Source: Oscillospiraceae bacterium (GTDB lineage: Bacteria; Bacillota; Clostridia; Oscillospirales; Oscillospiraceae). Taken from it: a stretch of DNA of 64,000 nt. The number at the start of each line of letters is the position of its first letter. Position 1 is the first letter of the stretch. This document shows, piece by piece, positions 35,410-43,202 of this stretch. Below the pieces are notes generated by a model, which worked only from the letters and a program-made list of their open reading frames with translations, was not told the origin of the DNA and ran no database searches. A program made the translations under genes and the position numbers. Where the stretch lies: positions 1-64,000 of the forward strand of contig WRAO01000002.1 of the NCBI GenBank assembly GCA_009780175.1. The letters run 5' to 3'.

Positions 35410-36675
35410 CTACTCAAGCTCATACCCAAGCCCAATATCCTCATCCTCCGGATAAAACGCCGTCAAAGACTGGTCCCCGCCAACAGCCTGGAACACCCCG
35501 TTCACACGCGCAACCACTCGTATATTCTCCAGTTCCACATCCCACGGCGTCGGATTGATGTAGGCATTAATCATCTCAAGCCACGGCTCCAAATCCACAA
35601 CCCCATGGCTCCCGCCAAAGATGTAGACATTATACTCCGTCGGCGCCGTATGGAATCGAATGTTCTCCGTATCTAACCCATACATCTGATTCGCCAGCCA
35701 AACCAAAGTCCCAAGCGGGATATCCGTATCCACATTATCCGTAAAAATCCGCGCAAGCGTCGGAATCCGCGTCACATTGCGCGCCTGCAGCAATTCCCCC
35801 GCCAAAGCGCCGAGAAACGCCTGCTGGTTCGCAATCCGACCCATGTCGCCAAGTCCGGACCCGTCATTGTTCTGCCGCCAGCGCACCAACTGAATCGCCT
35901 GGTTCCCATTGAGCGTCTGATACCCCGGCCACAAGTCGATGTGCAGCGGCGGCCAATCATACGGATCGTCATACACCATCCGCCTAGGCACGTTAAAATG
36001 TACCCCGTCAATCACATCCACCAACTCTGCAAAAGCGCGCAGATTGAGTGCTATATAAAAGTCCGGCCGAAATCCGACCATCCGCTCCACTTCATCCACC
36101 AAGCGATCAATCGACCCCGTGATGGCAAACACCCCGTTGATCTTCCGATACTCCCAAGGCAAATCAACCACCGTATCCCGCGGAATACTCATCACGTCAA
36201 TCGACCCGTTTTCCACATCCACGTTCGCCAGCATCAAAACATCCGTAAGCCCGATCGACCCCACATTATCCTGCCCGGCAATGAGCACCGTAAAGGGCCG
36301 CAATCTCTGCGGCTCTTCCGTCCCCAATGTACCGATCACCAGATCGTCCGGATTATGCCCCGGCGTCGGGCGAATCGTCGGGTTCCACTGCGGCAAGGTC
36401 GGCGGAACAACATAATTCGACCACAAAGCATATATCCCGCCCGCCGAGACGAGAACCAAAACCAAAAGCACCGCCAAAACCCGGCGCATTCTGCTGCCCC
36501 CGCTGCGTTTTTTCCGCACCGGATCCGCCGCGCGCGCAGACGCCACCGAAACCTCCCGCTCCTCGCTGACTGCGTGGGCGTCAAAAGTCTCGCTGGCTTC
36601 CTCCCGCTTCTTCCGACCCCACCAAGACTTCTTCTCGCAATGGGCCGCGTTTCGTTTGTTTCCAAAAAGTTTCAT
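35410..36675 (-). CDS. LytR-CpsA-Psr (LCP) family cell-wall glycopolymer transferase (paralogue)
   Basis: 421 residues. It starts with the same MKLFGNKR.AAH motif as the other LCP gene, so the two come from a duplication that kept even the cytoplasmic start. Then a basic/acidic head, a membrane segment (VLAVLLVLVLVSAGGIYAL) and the LCP domain: LIAGQDNVGSIGLTDVLMLANVDVENGSIDVMSIPRDTVV, VDVIDGVHFNVPRRMVYDDP and VRWRQNNDGSGLGDMGRIANQQ. SIPRDT is closer to the family norm than the SIARDT of its partner. It has its own terminator. The ribosome binding site is weak (GGAG at 13 nt). Confidence 0.9.
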   Translation of the reverse strand: MKLFGNKRNAAHCEKKSWWGRKKREEASETFDAHAVSEEREVSVASARAADPVRKKRSGGSRMRRVLAVLLVLVLVSAGGIYALWSNYVVPPTLPQWNPTIRPTPGHNPDDLVIGTLGTEEPQRLRPFTVLIAGQDNVGSIGLTDVLMLANVDVENGSIDVMSIPRDTVVDLPWEYRKINGVFAITGSIDRLVDEVERMVGFRPDFYIALNLRAFAELVDVIDGVHFNVPRRMVYDDPYDWPPLHIDLWPGYQTLNGNQAIQLVRWRQNNDGSGLGDMGRIANQQAFLGALAGELLQARNVTRIPTLARIFTDNVDTDIPLGTLVWLANQMYGLDTENIRFHTAPTEYNVYIFGGSHGVVDLEPWLEMINAYINPTPWDVELENIRVVARVNGVFQAVGGDQSLTAFYPEDEDIGLGYELE

Positions 36676-37029
36676 AAATATTCAGATTCTCCGAAAGTCG
36701 TCGTCAGATTTCGACAAAAAATCCACTGATAAGTATAGCACAATATAGGTCCAAGTGGTGAACAAAATCGAAATTTTTCCTTTTTTGACGAAATGCCAAA
36801 TGCATATCCGCCCCATTTCGCCTTTCGCCTCCATCTATCTTACCACAATCCCGCCCCATTTCATAGTCCGCCTTTTCGACGGTCTTCTTCAAAATTCTGC
36901 CTAGACCTTCCAAAAAATAGGGGCATTTTTTTCGCGAAATCCCCTTTATTTTCAGAGATTCCACCTTGTTCGTTCCGTTCGGCCAAAACCCAGTATGCTA
37001 AACACAAATATTACTAAGGGAGGCTTTCA
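36676..37029. other. Intergenic stretch without a supported gene
   Basis: About 350 bp between the divergent LCP and XRE genes. A TATGCT at 36994 could be a -10 box for the XRE gene, but no good -35 lies 17 bp upstream. I see no gene, RNA or repeat here. Confidence 0.6.
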
Positions 37030-37230
37030 ATGGACATCACAACAAAAATCAGAACCTATCTCAAAGACACAGGCAGAACCCAAACCTACCTCTGCCGGCG
37101 GGCAGGCCTCACGAGTACAGCGATGAGTCTCGCCCTCGGCGGAAAGCGTCGCCTCCAACTCGAGGAATACCGCAAAATCTGTAAAGCGCTGGAGATAGAC
37201 CCCGGCTTCTTCCTCAGCGAATCCCCCTGA
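37030..37230 (+). CDS. Small XRE-type helix-turn-helix protein, phage-like
   Basis: 66 residues with AAGGGAGG before the ATG. QTYLCRRAGLTSTAMSLALGGKRRLQLEEYRKICKALEID is a single XRE-type helix-turn-helix with almost no other sequence. Such minimal proteins are common in prophages and mobile islands of Clostridia. It lies 29 bp before a sigma-like phage gene and may form a two-gene remnant with it. Confidence 0.75.
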   Translation: MDITTKIRTYLKDTGRTQTYLCRRAGLTSTAMSLALGGKRRLQLEEYRKICKALEIDPGFFLSESP

Positions 37231-37259
37231 TTTGTTCGTTCGGGAGGTAAAGTACAAAG

Positions 37260-37670
37260 ATGACAAAGGAGCAACTGGGCCAGCTCGGCTGGTTGAGATT
37301 AGAGATTGAAGAACTGACAAACCGCATCCATCGCATCGAAAGCGCCCTGTCCGGCAGAGCATCCCGCATAGACGGCATGTCGTGGCTGGGCGCCAGAAAA
37401 AACTTCGCAGGCGACCTCGCTCCGGAACTCTGCGACTTAAAAGACCAGCTCGTAGAAATCCGAGGCGTAGCCATAGCCGAATACACAGAACTCCAAGCAT
37501 TCATCGCCACCATAGACGACAGCCAAGTCCGTCTCATCTTCACCCTGCGCTACATAGACGGCCTCAGTTGGCACCAAGTCGCCTGGCGGCTCGGCGGTAA
37601 CACGTCCGACAGCGTCCGCATGACGCATAACCGCTATCTGGCAAAACTCCCCAGCGAAACGGCCTGTTAA
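37260..37670 (+). CDS. Phage-type sigma-70 region 4-like protein (ArpU/DUF1492-like)
   Basis: 136 residues with GGGAGG before the ATG. The N-terminal 70 residues are coiled (QLGWLRLEIEELTNRIHRIES). The C-terminal part (RLIFTLRYIDGLSWHQVAWRLGGNTSDSVRMTHNRYL) is a sigma-70 region 4-like helix-turn-helix as in ArpU and DUF1492 phage late regulators. No terminase or structural gene follows; its 3' end meets the U32 gene with a 4-bp overlap, so this is probably a leftover of a prophage. Confidence 0.7.
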   Translation: MTKEQLGQLGWLRLEIEELTNRIHRIESALSGRASRIDGMSWLGARKNFAGDLAPELCDLKDQLVEIRGVAIAEYTELQAFIATIDDSQVRLIFTLRYIDGLSWHQVAWRLGGNTSDSVRMTHNRYLAKLPSETAC

Positions 37671-38881
37671 TCAGTCCCATTCACCCGTAAAATGGATTGC
37701 GGCGGCACAGCGCGGGGCAGTTTCATCTTGACCCGCATCATAGGGTGAGGCGCGACGGTGAGCGCCTCACCCTCTTCGTCCCACAACTCCGTCAAAACAA
37801 ACGACTCCGGCCGATCCGCCGGCGTGATAAACTCAACCGTCTCCCCCACCGAAAACCGATTCCGCTGGCTGACGGTAGCAAAACCCGTCTCATCACAGTC
37901 CTCCACCACCGCAATCACCTGCGACCCGCGCTCATACAAGGCATCCGCCGTATGCTGTCCCCCGCCGCTCTCATCATAGAAAAAACCCGTCGAATAAGCC
38001 CGATGACTCACCTTTTCCGCCTCAAGAATCCAAACCGGATCCACAGGCTCCCCCGCCATCACAGCGTCCAACGCCCGCCGATAGGCGTTCGTCACCACAG
38101 CCGCATAATAAAAACTCTTCGCCCGCCCCTCAATCTTGAGGCTATCCACCCCCGTCGCAATCAGGTCCGGCAGATGCGCGATCATATTCAAATCCCGCGC
38201 ATTCATAATATGCGTCCCGCCGTCCTCGGTGATCTGCATATACTCCCCCGGCCGCGTCTCCTCCACCAGATGATACTTCCACCGGCAAGGCTGTGAACAG
38301 TTCCCCTGGTTCGCGTCCCGCCCCGCCATATACTGGCTCAGCAGACACCGCCCCGAAAACGAAACACACATCGCCCCGTGGACGAAGACCTCAACGTCAA
38401 GTCCCCGAGGCGCTTTCGCCTTGAGCTCCGCAATTTCCGCGAGGTTCATCTCCCGCGCCAAAATCACGCGAGAAGCCCCCAACTCATGCCAAGCCCGGGC
38501 CGACTCCACATTGAGTATCCCCGCCTGCGTGCTGATATGCCGCTCCAACTTCGGCGCATACCGCCCCGCCATCTGGAACACCCCGAGATCCGCCACAATT
38601 AGCGCGTCCACCCCAATCTCCTGCGCAAACGCCATAAACTCCGGCAACTCCAAAAGATCCGTATTCCGCGGCACAATGTTGCAAGTCAAATAAACCCGCA
38701 CCCCGCGCTCCTTACAAAGCGCCACCGCCGCGCGCAAGTCCGCCTCATCAAAATTCCCGGCCCGCGCCCGCATCCCGAACTGCTGTCCCCCGAGATACAC
38801 CGCGTCCGCCCCATAGCGTACGGCAAACTGCAGCCGCTCCATATCCCCCGCCGGGGCCAATAATTCCACACGCTTATTCAT
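37667..38881 (-). CDS. U32 family peptidase (TrhP/RlhA-type prephenate-dependent hydroxylation protein)
   Basis: 404 residues from the ATG at 38881, which overlaps the mltG stop by one base. LLAPAGDMERLQFAVRYGADAVYLGG is the opening of the U32 TIM barrel. The signature EVFVHGAMCVSFSGRCLLS followed by NCSQPCRW gives four Cys that hold the Fe-S cluster in TrhP/RlhA proteins. Members hydroxylate tRNA uridine-34 or 23S rRNA; some are called collagenases for historical reasons. A C-terminal beta-barrel follows. Position after mltG is common in Clostridia. Confidence 0.92.
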   Translation of the reverse strand: MNKRVELLAPAGDMERLQFAVRYGADAVYLGGQQFGMRARAGNFDEADLRAAVALCKERGVRVYLTCNIVPRNTDLLELPEFMAFAQEIGVDALIVADLGVFQMAGRYAPKLERHISTQAGILNVESARAWHELGASRVILAREMNLAEIAELKAKAPRGLDVEVFVHGAMCVSFSGRCLLSQYMAGRDANQGNCSQPCRWKYHLVEETRPGEYMQITEDGGTHIMNARDLNMIAHLPDLIATGVDSLKIEGRAKSFYYAAVVTNAYRRALDAVMAGEPVDPVWILEAEKVSHRAYSTGFFYDESGGGQHTADALYERGSQVIAVVEDCDETGFATVSQRNRFSVGETVEFITPADRPESFVLTELWDEEGEALTVAPHPMMRVKMKLPRAVPPQSILRVNGTD

Positions 38882-40269
38882 CAACCAAAGACCCCATAAT
38901 GCGCAAAGTTCGGCGTATTCAAAAACGCGTTGTGCTCCGCATACGTGTTCGTAAAGTGGTGCCTATCCCCATCAATGTGCAGCGCATAGAAGAGGAAGCT
39001 CGTATTCTCCGGCTGCAACGCCGCCCGAATCGCCGCCATCCCCGGGTTCGCAATCGGCCCATACGGCAGCCCAATAATCGCGTACGTGTTGTAAGGGCTG
39101 CTCCAGTGATACTCAATCACCGCCGTCGTCAAAAACTCCATCGGCTCCGGCAGCAAATACTGAATCGTCGCGTCAATCCCAAGATGCATCCCCTGATTCA
39201 GCCGGTTCCAAATAACAGACGAAATCCGCGGCATTTCCGCAATACTCGCCGTCTCCCGCTCAATCATCGAAGCGATGTTCACAATCTCATGCAGCGTAAA
39301 CGGACTCTCCTCAATGAGCGTATAAATCTCCTGTTGCCGCATCCGCTCGTCAAAGTTGCTGAGCATCCGCCGAATCACCGACTCCGGATTCTGCCCCAAA
39401 AAGAAGATATACGTGTCTGGGAACAAATACCCCTCCAACCGATTCATCGCGTTCAGCGGCACACCCGCCAAAAACTCAAATTCATCAAAGGCCACCGTCT
39501 CCGCGACATTGGTAAGCGACGCGACCGAAGCCACCCCATTCGCCTCCAATATCTCAAAGGTCTGGCGCATCGTCCGCCCTTCGGAGATCAAAACGCGCAC
39601 CTCTATCATCTCGCCCGTCCGCTGGTTCATGCTGTTCATAATCGCCCGAAAATCCGCCGGCGACACCTGATACACCCCCGGCTGAATCCGATCCATCCCG
39701 CCAAACATATCGGCATACATCGTAAACAACCAGCGGTTGTTGATCGCCCCCGCGGAATAAAGCTCCTCCGCCACGTCTCTCAAGGTGAAATTCTCCGGAA
39801 TCGTAACCTCCACCCGCGCCTCGTCCCTGGTCAAGCCCAACACATCGTCCGCCACCATCCAGCCCACAAACGCGAGGATGGTCGATATCCCAAGCACAAA
39901 AGCGGCATACATCAATCCACCCATCAACCCCGTGCGCCGGCGCCGCTTCATCTGCACCGCCCCATAAGGCCTATCGTCATAGTCGTCTTCCTCGTCATCC
40001 TCATATTCCTCCGGATCGAAGTCTCTCACGTCAAACGCCGGGGCAGACACCTCCGCCGCCTCGTCCAACGGACGCGCATCGCTCACCGACGCCTTCGCCG
40101 GATAATCACTCTCCGGCCCAAAAAACGCCTCATCGAGCGGAAAGAGGTCCCCCATCTCCCCATTTTCCAGCGGAGTACCCTTCAGACCATGCGGATCATC
40201 CAAGGCCTTCTCAGGCCCCGGCGAAGCATTCACCTCAAACGGATTTTCCCAACTTGGCTTCTCAGACAT
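38881..40269 (-). CDS. mltG: Endolytic murein transglycosylase MltG (YceG-like)
   Basis: 462 residues. An acidic cytoplasmic head of about 105 residues precedes a membrane helix (GGLMYAAFVLGISTILAFVGW). The LysM-like part (VTIPENFTLRDVAEELYSAGAI) and the YceG domain follow, with the catalytic Glu expected in IASMIERETA and the later SVIWNRLNQGMHLGIDATIQYLL. It cuts nascent glycan strands at the membrane. AAGGAG precedes the ATG. The long acidic head is not part of the usual protein. Confidence 0.93.
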   Translation of the reverse strand: MSEKPSWENPFEVNASPGPEKALDDPHGLKGTPLENGEMGDLFPLDEAFFGPESDYPAKASVSDARPLDEAAEVSAPAFDVRDFDPEEYEDDEEDDYDDRPYGAVQMKRRRRTGLMGGLMYAAFVLGISTILAFVGWMVADDVLGLTRDEARVEVTIPENFTLRDVAEELYSAGAINNRWLFTMYADMFGGMDRIQPGVYQVSPADFRAIMNSMNQRTGEMIEVRVLISEGRTMRQTFEILEANGVASVASLTNVAETVAFDEFEFLAGVPLNAMNRLEGYLFPDTYIFFLGQNPESVIRRMLSNFDERMRQQEIYTLIEESPFTLHEIVNIASMIERETASIAEMPRISSVIWNRLNQGMHLGIDATIQYLLPEPMEFLTTAVIEYHWSSPYNTYAIIGLPYGPIANPGMAAIRAALQPENTSFLFYALHIDGDRHHFTNTYAEHNAFLNTPNFAHYGVFG

Positions 40270-40627
40270 AAACTCAGCTCCTTAACTTCCTAATTCCAAC
40301 AGGTCACAGAATGTACTCCCGCAATTACTCGTAAAACACGATGTGTACATCGCACTCGGTTGCATCCGCCCAAAGGTTCCTTTGAAAAAGGAGGCTTTCA
40401 CAGAACCGGTACCTTGCGCCCGCTCTCTCTTCAACAAATGAAAACCCATACCCGCGCCGTCACACATGATTCCCGCCCCGCATACGATACCACAGATGGC
40501 AAAACCCATCTCACGAAAGACACGGCCCCTGTCCGGAATGTTCCGGCTGCGCAGACAGGGCAAGGACAAAAACATAAACCTACAAAACTAAGTCGATGCG
40601 CAGCGACGGAATATGGAGTACATTATT
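40270..40627. repeat. Gene-free stretch with a family S fragment (copy 4)
   Basis: AAAGGTTCCTTTGAAAAAGG near 40372-40392 belongs to the family S repeats. A CCCTGTC...GACAGGG hairpin lies at about 40528-40561. I see no further gene before the Gly/Cys-rich peptide. Confidence 0.5.
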
Positions 40628-40777
40628 ATGTTCAACGGAAACGGTTTTGGCGGCGGTTGTTGCTGGTTCATCATTATCATCATCCTCATCCTGTGTTGCT
40701 GCTGCGGCAACAACGGCTTCGACGGCGGCGGATGCGGTTGCGGCTGTGGCGGCGGCAGAGGCGGTTGCTGCTGCTAG
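40628..40777 (+). CDS. Gly/Cys-rich small membrane peptide (YjcZ-like in layout)
   Basis: 49 residues. GGAG lies 9 nt before the ATG and a strong terminator lies just after the stop, so it is a transcribed unit on its own. Order: a Gly/Asn start (FNGNGFGGG), two Cys and Trp, a short isoleucine-rich helix (FIIIIILIL), four Cys in a row, then a Gly tail with repeated Cys-Gly pairs ending CCC. There are 12 Cys in total. The layout recalls YjcZ/YhcZ-type sporulation peptides, which have FGGGF and a hydrophobic stretch but no Cys clusters. A spore-coat or metal-binding role is a guess. Confidence 0.7.
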   Translation: MFNGNGFGGGCCWFIIIIILILCCCCGNNGFDGGGCGCGCGGGRGGCCC

Positions 40778-40789
40778 TACAGATCCCCA

Positions 40790-40826
40790 AAATTGCGGGG
40801 CCCCCACGGGCCTCGCAATTTTTTAT
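40790..40826 (+). terminator. Terminator after the Gly/Cys-rich peptide
   Basis: AAAATTGCGGGG, loop, CCTCGCAATTTTTT. Confidence 0.85.
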
Positions 40827-41048
40827 GCCCTTCCCTGCAGCAAACACTATTTGGTAATGCAGTAACGATCCTCAGCCCATTTGGCGGGGTTTTCGTCAAT
40901 ATATTGCCAAATACATTGATATTCAGCCTCGGTACAAATGATGCGGTCATGAAACCGGAACTGCCAAATTTTCCGTCCCCGAACGCCATCCTGCTCATTG
41001 GCCCTTTTTGTTGTAATCGACTTTAACGCCCCAACCACATCCCCAACC

Positions 41049-41074
41049 GTAGGGCAAGGGCTCTGCCCTTGCCG
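41049..41074. repeat. REP-like palindrome, family R, inside the RAYT frame
   Basis: GTA then GGCAAGGGC, TCT, GCCCTTGCC: a perfect 9-bp stem. Identical to units at 45918 and 48605. Confidence 0.85.
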
Positions 41075-41238
41075 CCCTGCATCGCCTTGTCGCTCTCCCA
41101 GTGGATCAATCCGATTCACCTTCAACAACAAATGCACATGATTCGGCATAATAACGTATTTAACAATCTCTACTTGCGGAAATCGTATTGCCAGCTGCGC
41201 AATTTCACGATTGATGCTCTCGCCGATATTTGATAAGC

Positions 41239-41262
41239 GGCAAGAGCAAAGTCCTTGCCCTA
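41239..41262. repeat. REP-like palindrome, family R, diverged copy inside the RAYT frame
   Basis: GGCAAGAGC, AAA, GTCCTTGCCCTAC in the opposite orientation, with two mismatched stem positions. Confidence 0.6.
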
Positions 41263-41416
41263 CGTCACCAAATAAATACTCATGTTGATAGGAACATATC
41301 GTTATAAAATAACTGCCTTCCCACGAATAATCATATTCCTGCAGCCTGATCTATTTCCGTACCGGCAATCCTTCGGCACATGACCACCGCACCTATTATA
41401 AATTCGCCGCCCCACA

Positions 41417-42094
41417 CTATCCTTCCCCAACCAAAACCCCCGCACCCCTCAGTATCCCCAAAATCTCCAAATGAATCTCCCGCTCCCCCCGCATCTTCCC
41501 ATCTTCCATGCAAGAAACCGGACGCCACCCATAAAATCCCGCCGCGTCCTTCGCAGAATCGCAACAGTTCCTGAGATACTCCGCCCCAGTCTCGTGGATA
41601 TCAGCCGTAGTCCCCGTCTCAGCTTCCCGCGCCCGCATATTCCCGAGCGCGACCTCCGCCGAAACATCCATGTATAAGACGATGTCCGGCCGGGGAAGTT
41701 CCATATGCCCATACTCAAACTCATCCAACCACTGGAAAAACGCCCGCCGCGCATCCCCTGAGCGCTTCGCCCCCTGATGCACCGCGTTCGAAGTCGTATA
41801 CCGATCCGCCAAAATCAAAGCCCCAGCGCGATAGTCCCCGCCCCAAACCTTCTGAAACGAAGCATACCGATCCACCGCGTAAAACGTCGATGCCGCGTAA
41901 GGATTCACATCTCCCGGATCCGTCCCAAACTCCCCCTGCAAATACATCGTGAGCAAAGCCGAGCTCGGCTTATCATACTGCGGAAACCGCACCCGCGTAT
42001 ACCCCTGCCGGTGCCGATCCATATATTCACAAAGCAGACGGAACTGCGTACTCTTCCCGCTCCCGTCAATTCCCTCCAACACAATCAGCGCCAT
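41417..42094 (-). CDS. tmk: Thymidylate kinase (dTMP kinase)
   Basis: 225 residues. LIVLEGIDGSGKSTQ is the P-loop. DRYTTSNAVHQGAK corresponds to the DRY/H substrate site and LYMDVSAEVALGNMRARE to the family V-D-x-P region. It makes dTDP from dTMP. The sequence is somewhat apart from the main Tmk group, with no clear Arg-rich lid of the E. coli form. The gene lies 4 bp after the WecG/TagA gene. Confidence 0.85.
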   Translation of the reverse strand: MALIVLEGIDGSGKSTQFRLLCEYMDRHRQGYTRVRFPQYDKPSSALLTMYLQGEFGTDPGDVNPYAASTFYAVDRYASFQKVWGGDYRAGALILADRYTTSNAVHQGAKRSGDARRAFFQWLDEFEYGHMELPRPDIVLYMDVSAEVALGNMRAREAETGTTADIHETGAEYLRNCCDSAKDAAGFYGWRPVSCMEDGKMRGEREIHLEILGILRGAGVLVGEG

Positions 42095-42098
42095 AGTC

Positions 42099-42944
42099 CT
42101 ACTTCCCCCTCAATCTCTGCCCAACCACCGCCAGCAAAAACAGCGGCAAACGAAGCATCCGCCGCGCCCGGCGCGGCTCTTTGCATAAACGATACAACCA
42201 TTCAAGTCCCAGCCTCCGCCATCGCTCCGGCGCCCGCTGAACCTCCCCGGCAAACACATCCAAAGCCCCGCCGAGCCCAATCATCAGCCCCACCGGGAGC
42301 CGTCCCGCATAGGCCGCCATCCAAAGCTCCTGCTTCGGCGCCCCAAGACAGACCAACAACAAATCCGGCTCCGCCTCCAAAATCGCGGCTCGGACAAGCC
42401 CCTCGTCCCCATATCCATCCATCGCGCCCACAATCCGCAAACTGGGATAATTCTTTTCCAAAACCAATCCCGCCCGCTCCGCAACCCCGGGCTTCGCGCC
42501 ATAGAGAAAGATCGAGTACCCATCACGGCCCTTTCCGGTCGTTTCAAGGTTCATTCCGGTCCCATTGCGGCCTCTTTCGGCCTCTCCCGGACCTATTGCG
42601 GCCCCGTTTAAGCCCGTTCCGGTATCGTTTAGGTCCGTTTCAGTGCCATTCAGGGACAGTTTACGCATCAAACAGGTCGCAAAATCAATGCCCGGCAGTC
42701 TCGTTTTCAGCGGTCTGCCAAGCATTTTCGCCCCCAGAGTGATCCCCACCCCATCCGCCAAGACCAATTCCGCACCGCACACACTTTCCAAAAGCGAAGA
42801 ATTCGACCGGCAAAGCCAAACAATCTCCGGGTTCGGCGTCACCACGTAAGCGCCCGTGCGGCCCGCGATCATCTCCATCGCCCGCCCCACAGCCTCATCC
42901 ATGGTCACATCATCAAATCCGACCCCCAGAACATCCGTTCGCAC
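42099..42944 (-). CDS. WecG/TagA/CpsF family glycosyltransferase with a low-complexity insert
   Basis: 281 residues from a GTG at 42944, 7 nt after GGAGG; relatives are about 240. VLGVGFDDVTMDEAV, VTPNPEIVWLCRSN and LADGVGITLGAKMLGRPLKTRLPGIDF are the typical first half, with the catalytic region TPN and ADG. YSIFLYGAKPGVAERA and LLLVCLGAPKQELWMA are the second half. Between them, residues about 96-138 form an insert of Gly, Asn, Thr and Glu. TagA-type enzymes transfer ManNAc to the lipid-linked GlcNAc in teichoic acid linkage units, which fits the TagO/WecB genes at 57005-59297. Confidence 0.88.
   Translation of the reverse strand: MRTDVLGVGFDDVTMDEAVGRAMEMIAGRTGAYVVTPNPEIVWLCRSNSSLLESVCGAELVLADGVGITLGAKMLGRPLKTRLPGIDFATCLMRKLSLNGTETDLNDTGTGLNGAAIGPGEAERGRNGTGMNLETTGKGRDGYSIFLYGAKPGVAERAGLVLEKNYPSLRIVGAMDGYGDEGLVRAAILEAEPDLLLVCLGAPKQELWMAAYAGRLPVGLMIGLGGALDVFAGEVQRAPERWRRLGLEWLYRLCKEPRRARRMLRLPLFLLAVVGQRLRGK
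42528..42660. repeat. Degenerate tandem repeat inside the WecG/TagA gene
   Basis: Imperfect units of about 12-15 bp with GACCGGAA, GGGCCG and AATGGG motifs on the minus strand. The array is in frame and encodes the LNGTETDLNDTGTGLNG type insert. Confidence 0.65.
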
Positions 42945-43104
42945 CTCATCGCCTCCACCCTAGTTTGCACATACAAAAATAATTTTACCACACTTTCCCA
43001 ACAGTGTCCACGAAATCCAAATTTTTGAGTAAATTCATTATTTCAAAACATCGTCCATTATACATTTTATATGTACACTCACCTTTATATATCACTAACA
43101 TCTC

Positions 43105-43133
43105 TTGACAAACCAGCCCCACCCGTGTACTGT
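43105..43133 (+). promoter_or_regulatory. Candidate promoter of thrS
   Basis: TTGACA, 17 nt, TACTGT. The leader to the ATG at 43203 is about 65 nt. I see no T-box motif such as GGGTGG.ACCGCG. Confidence 0.45.
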
Positions 43134-43202
43134 TGTTGACATGATATTTATGTAAGGGCACACCATGCGCGCCCACAACACATACGAAAGAAGGTCACCC
43201 CA

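Larger units (their letters stand above)
40847..41368 (-). pseudogene. REP-associated tyrosine transposase (RAYT), broken by an amber codon
   Basis: The frame encodes a nearly complete Y1 transposase. It opens at a TTG (41368) as PVRK, then TAG (41351-41353), then IRLQEYDYSWEGSYFITIC. Relatives usually read RKSIRL.EYDYS, so the TAG appears to be a TCG Ser codon changed by one base. IVKYVIMPNHVHLLLKV carries the HVH metal motif; RFHDRIICTEAEYQCIWQYIDENPAKW carries the catalytic Tyr region. Two REP-like palindromes lie inside the frame, at 41049-41074 (coding GRQGQSPCP) and 41239-41262 (coding VGQGLCSCR), and do not break it. An in-frame ATG at 41149 would give only a truncated product. Confidence 0.8.

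Noticed and set aside
42985..43176. 63-codon frame upstream of thrS on the minus strand
   Set aside because: No good ribosome binding site, overlaps the thrS promoter, and the composition is not gene-like.
42945..43202. T-box riboswitch before thrS
   Set aside because: The expected GGGTGG.ACCGCG antiterminator motif and specifier region are not present, and the leader is too short.
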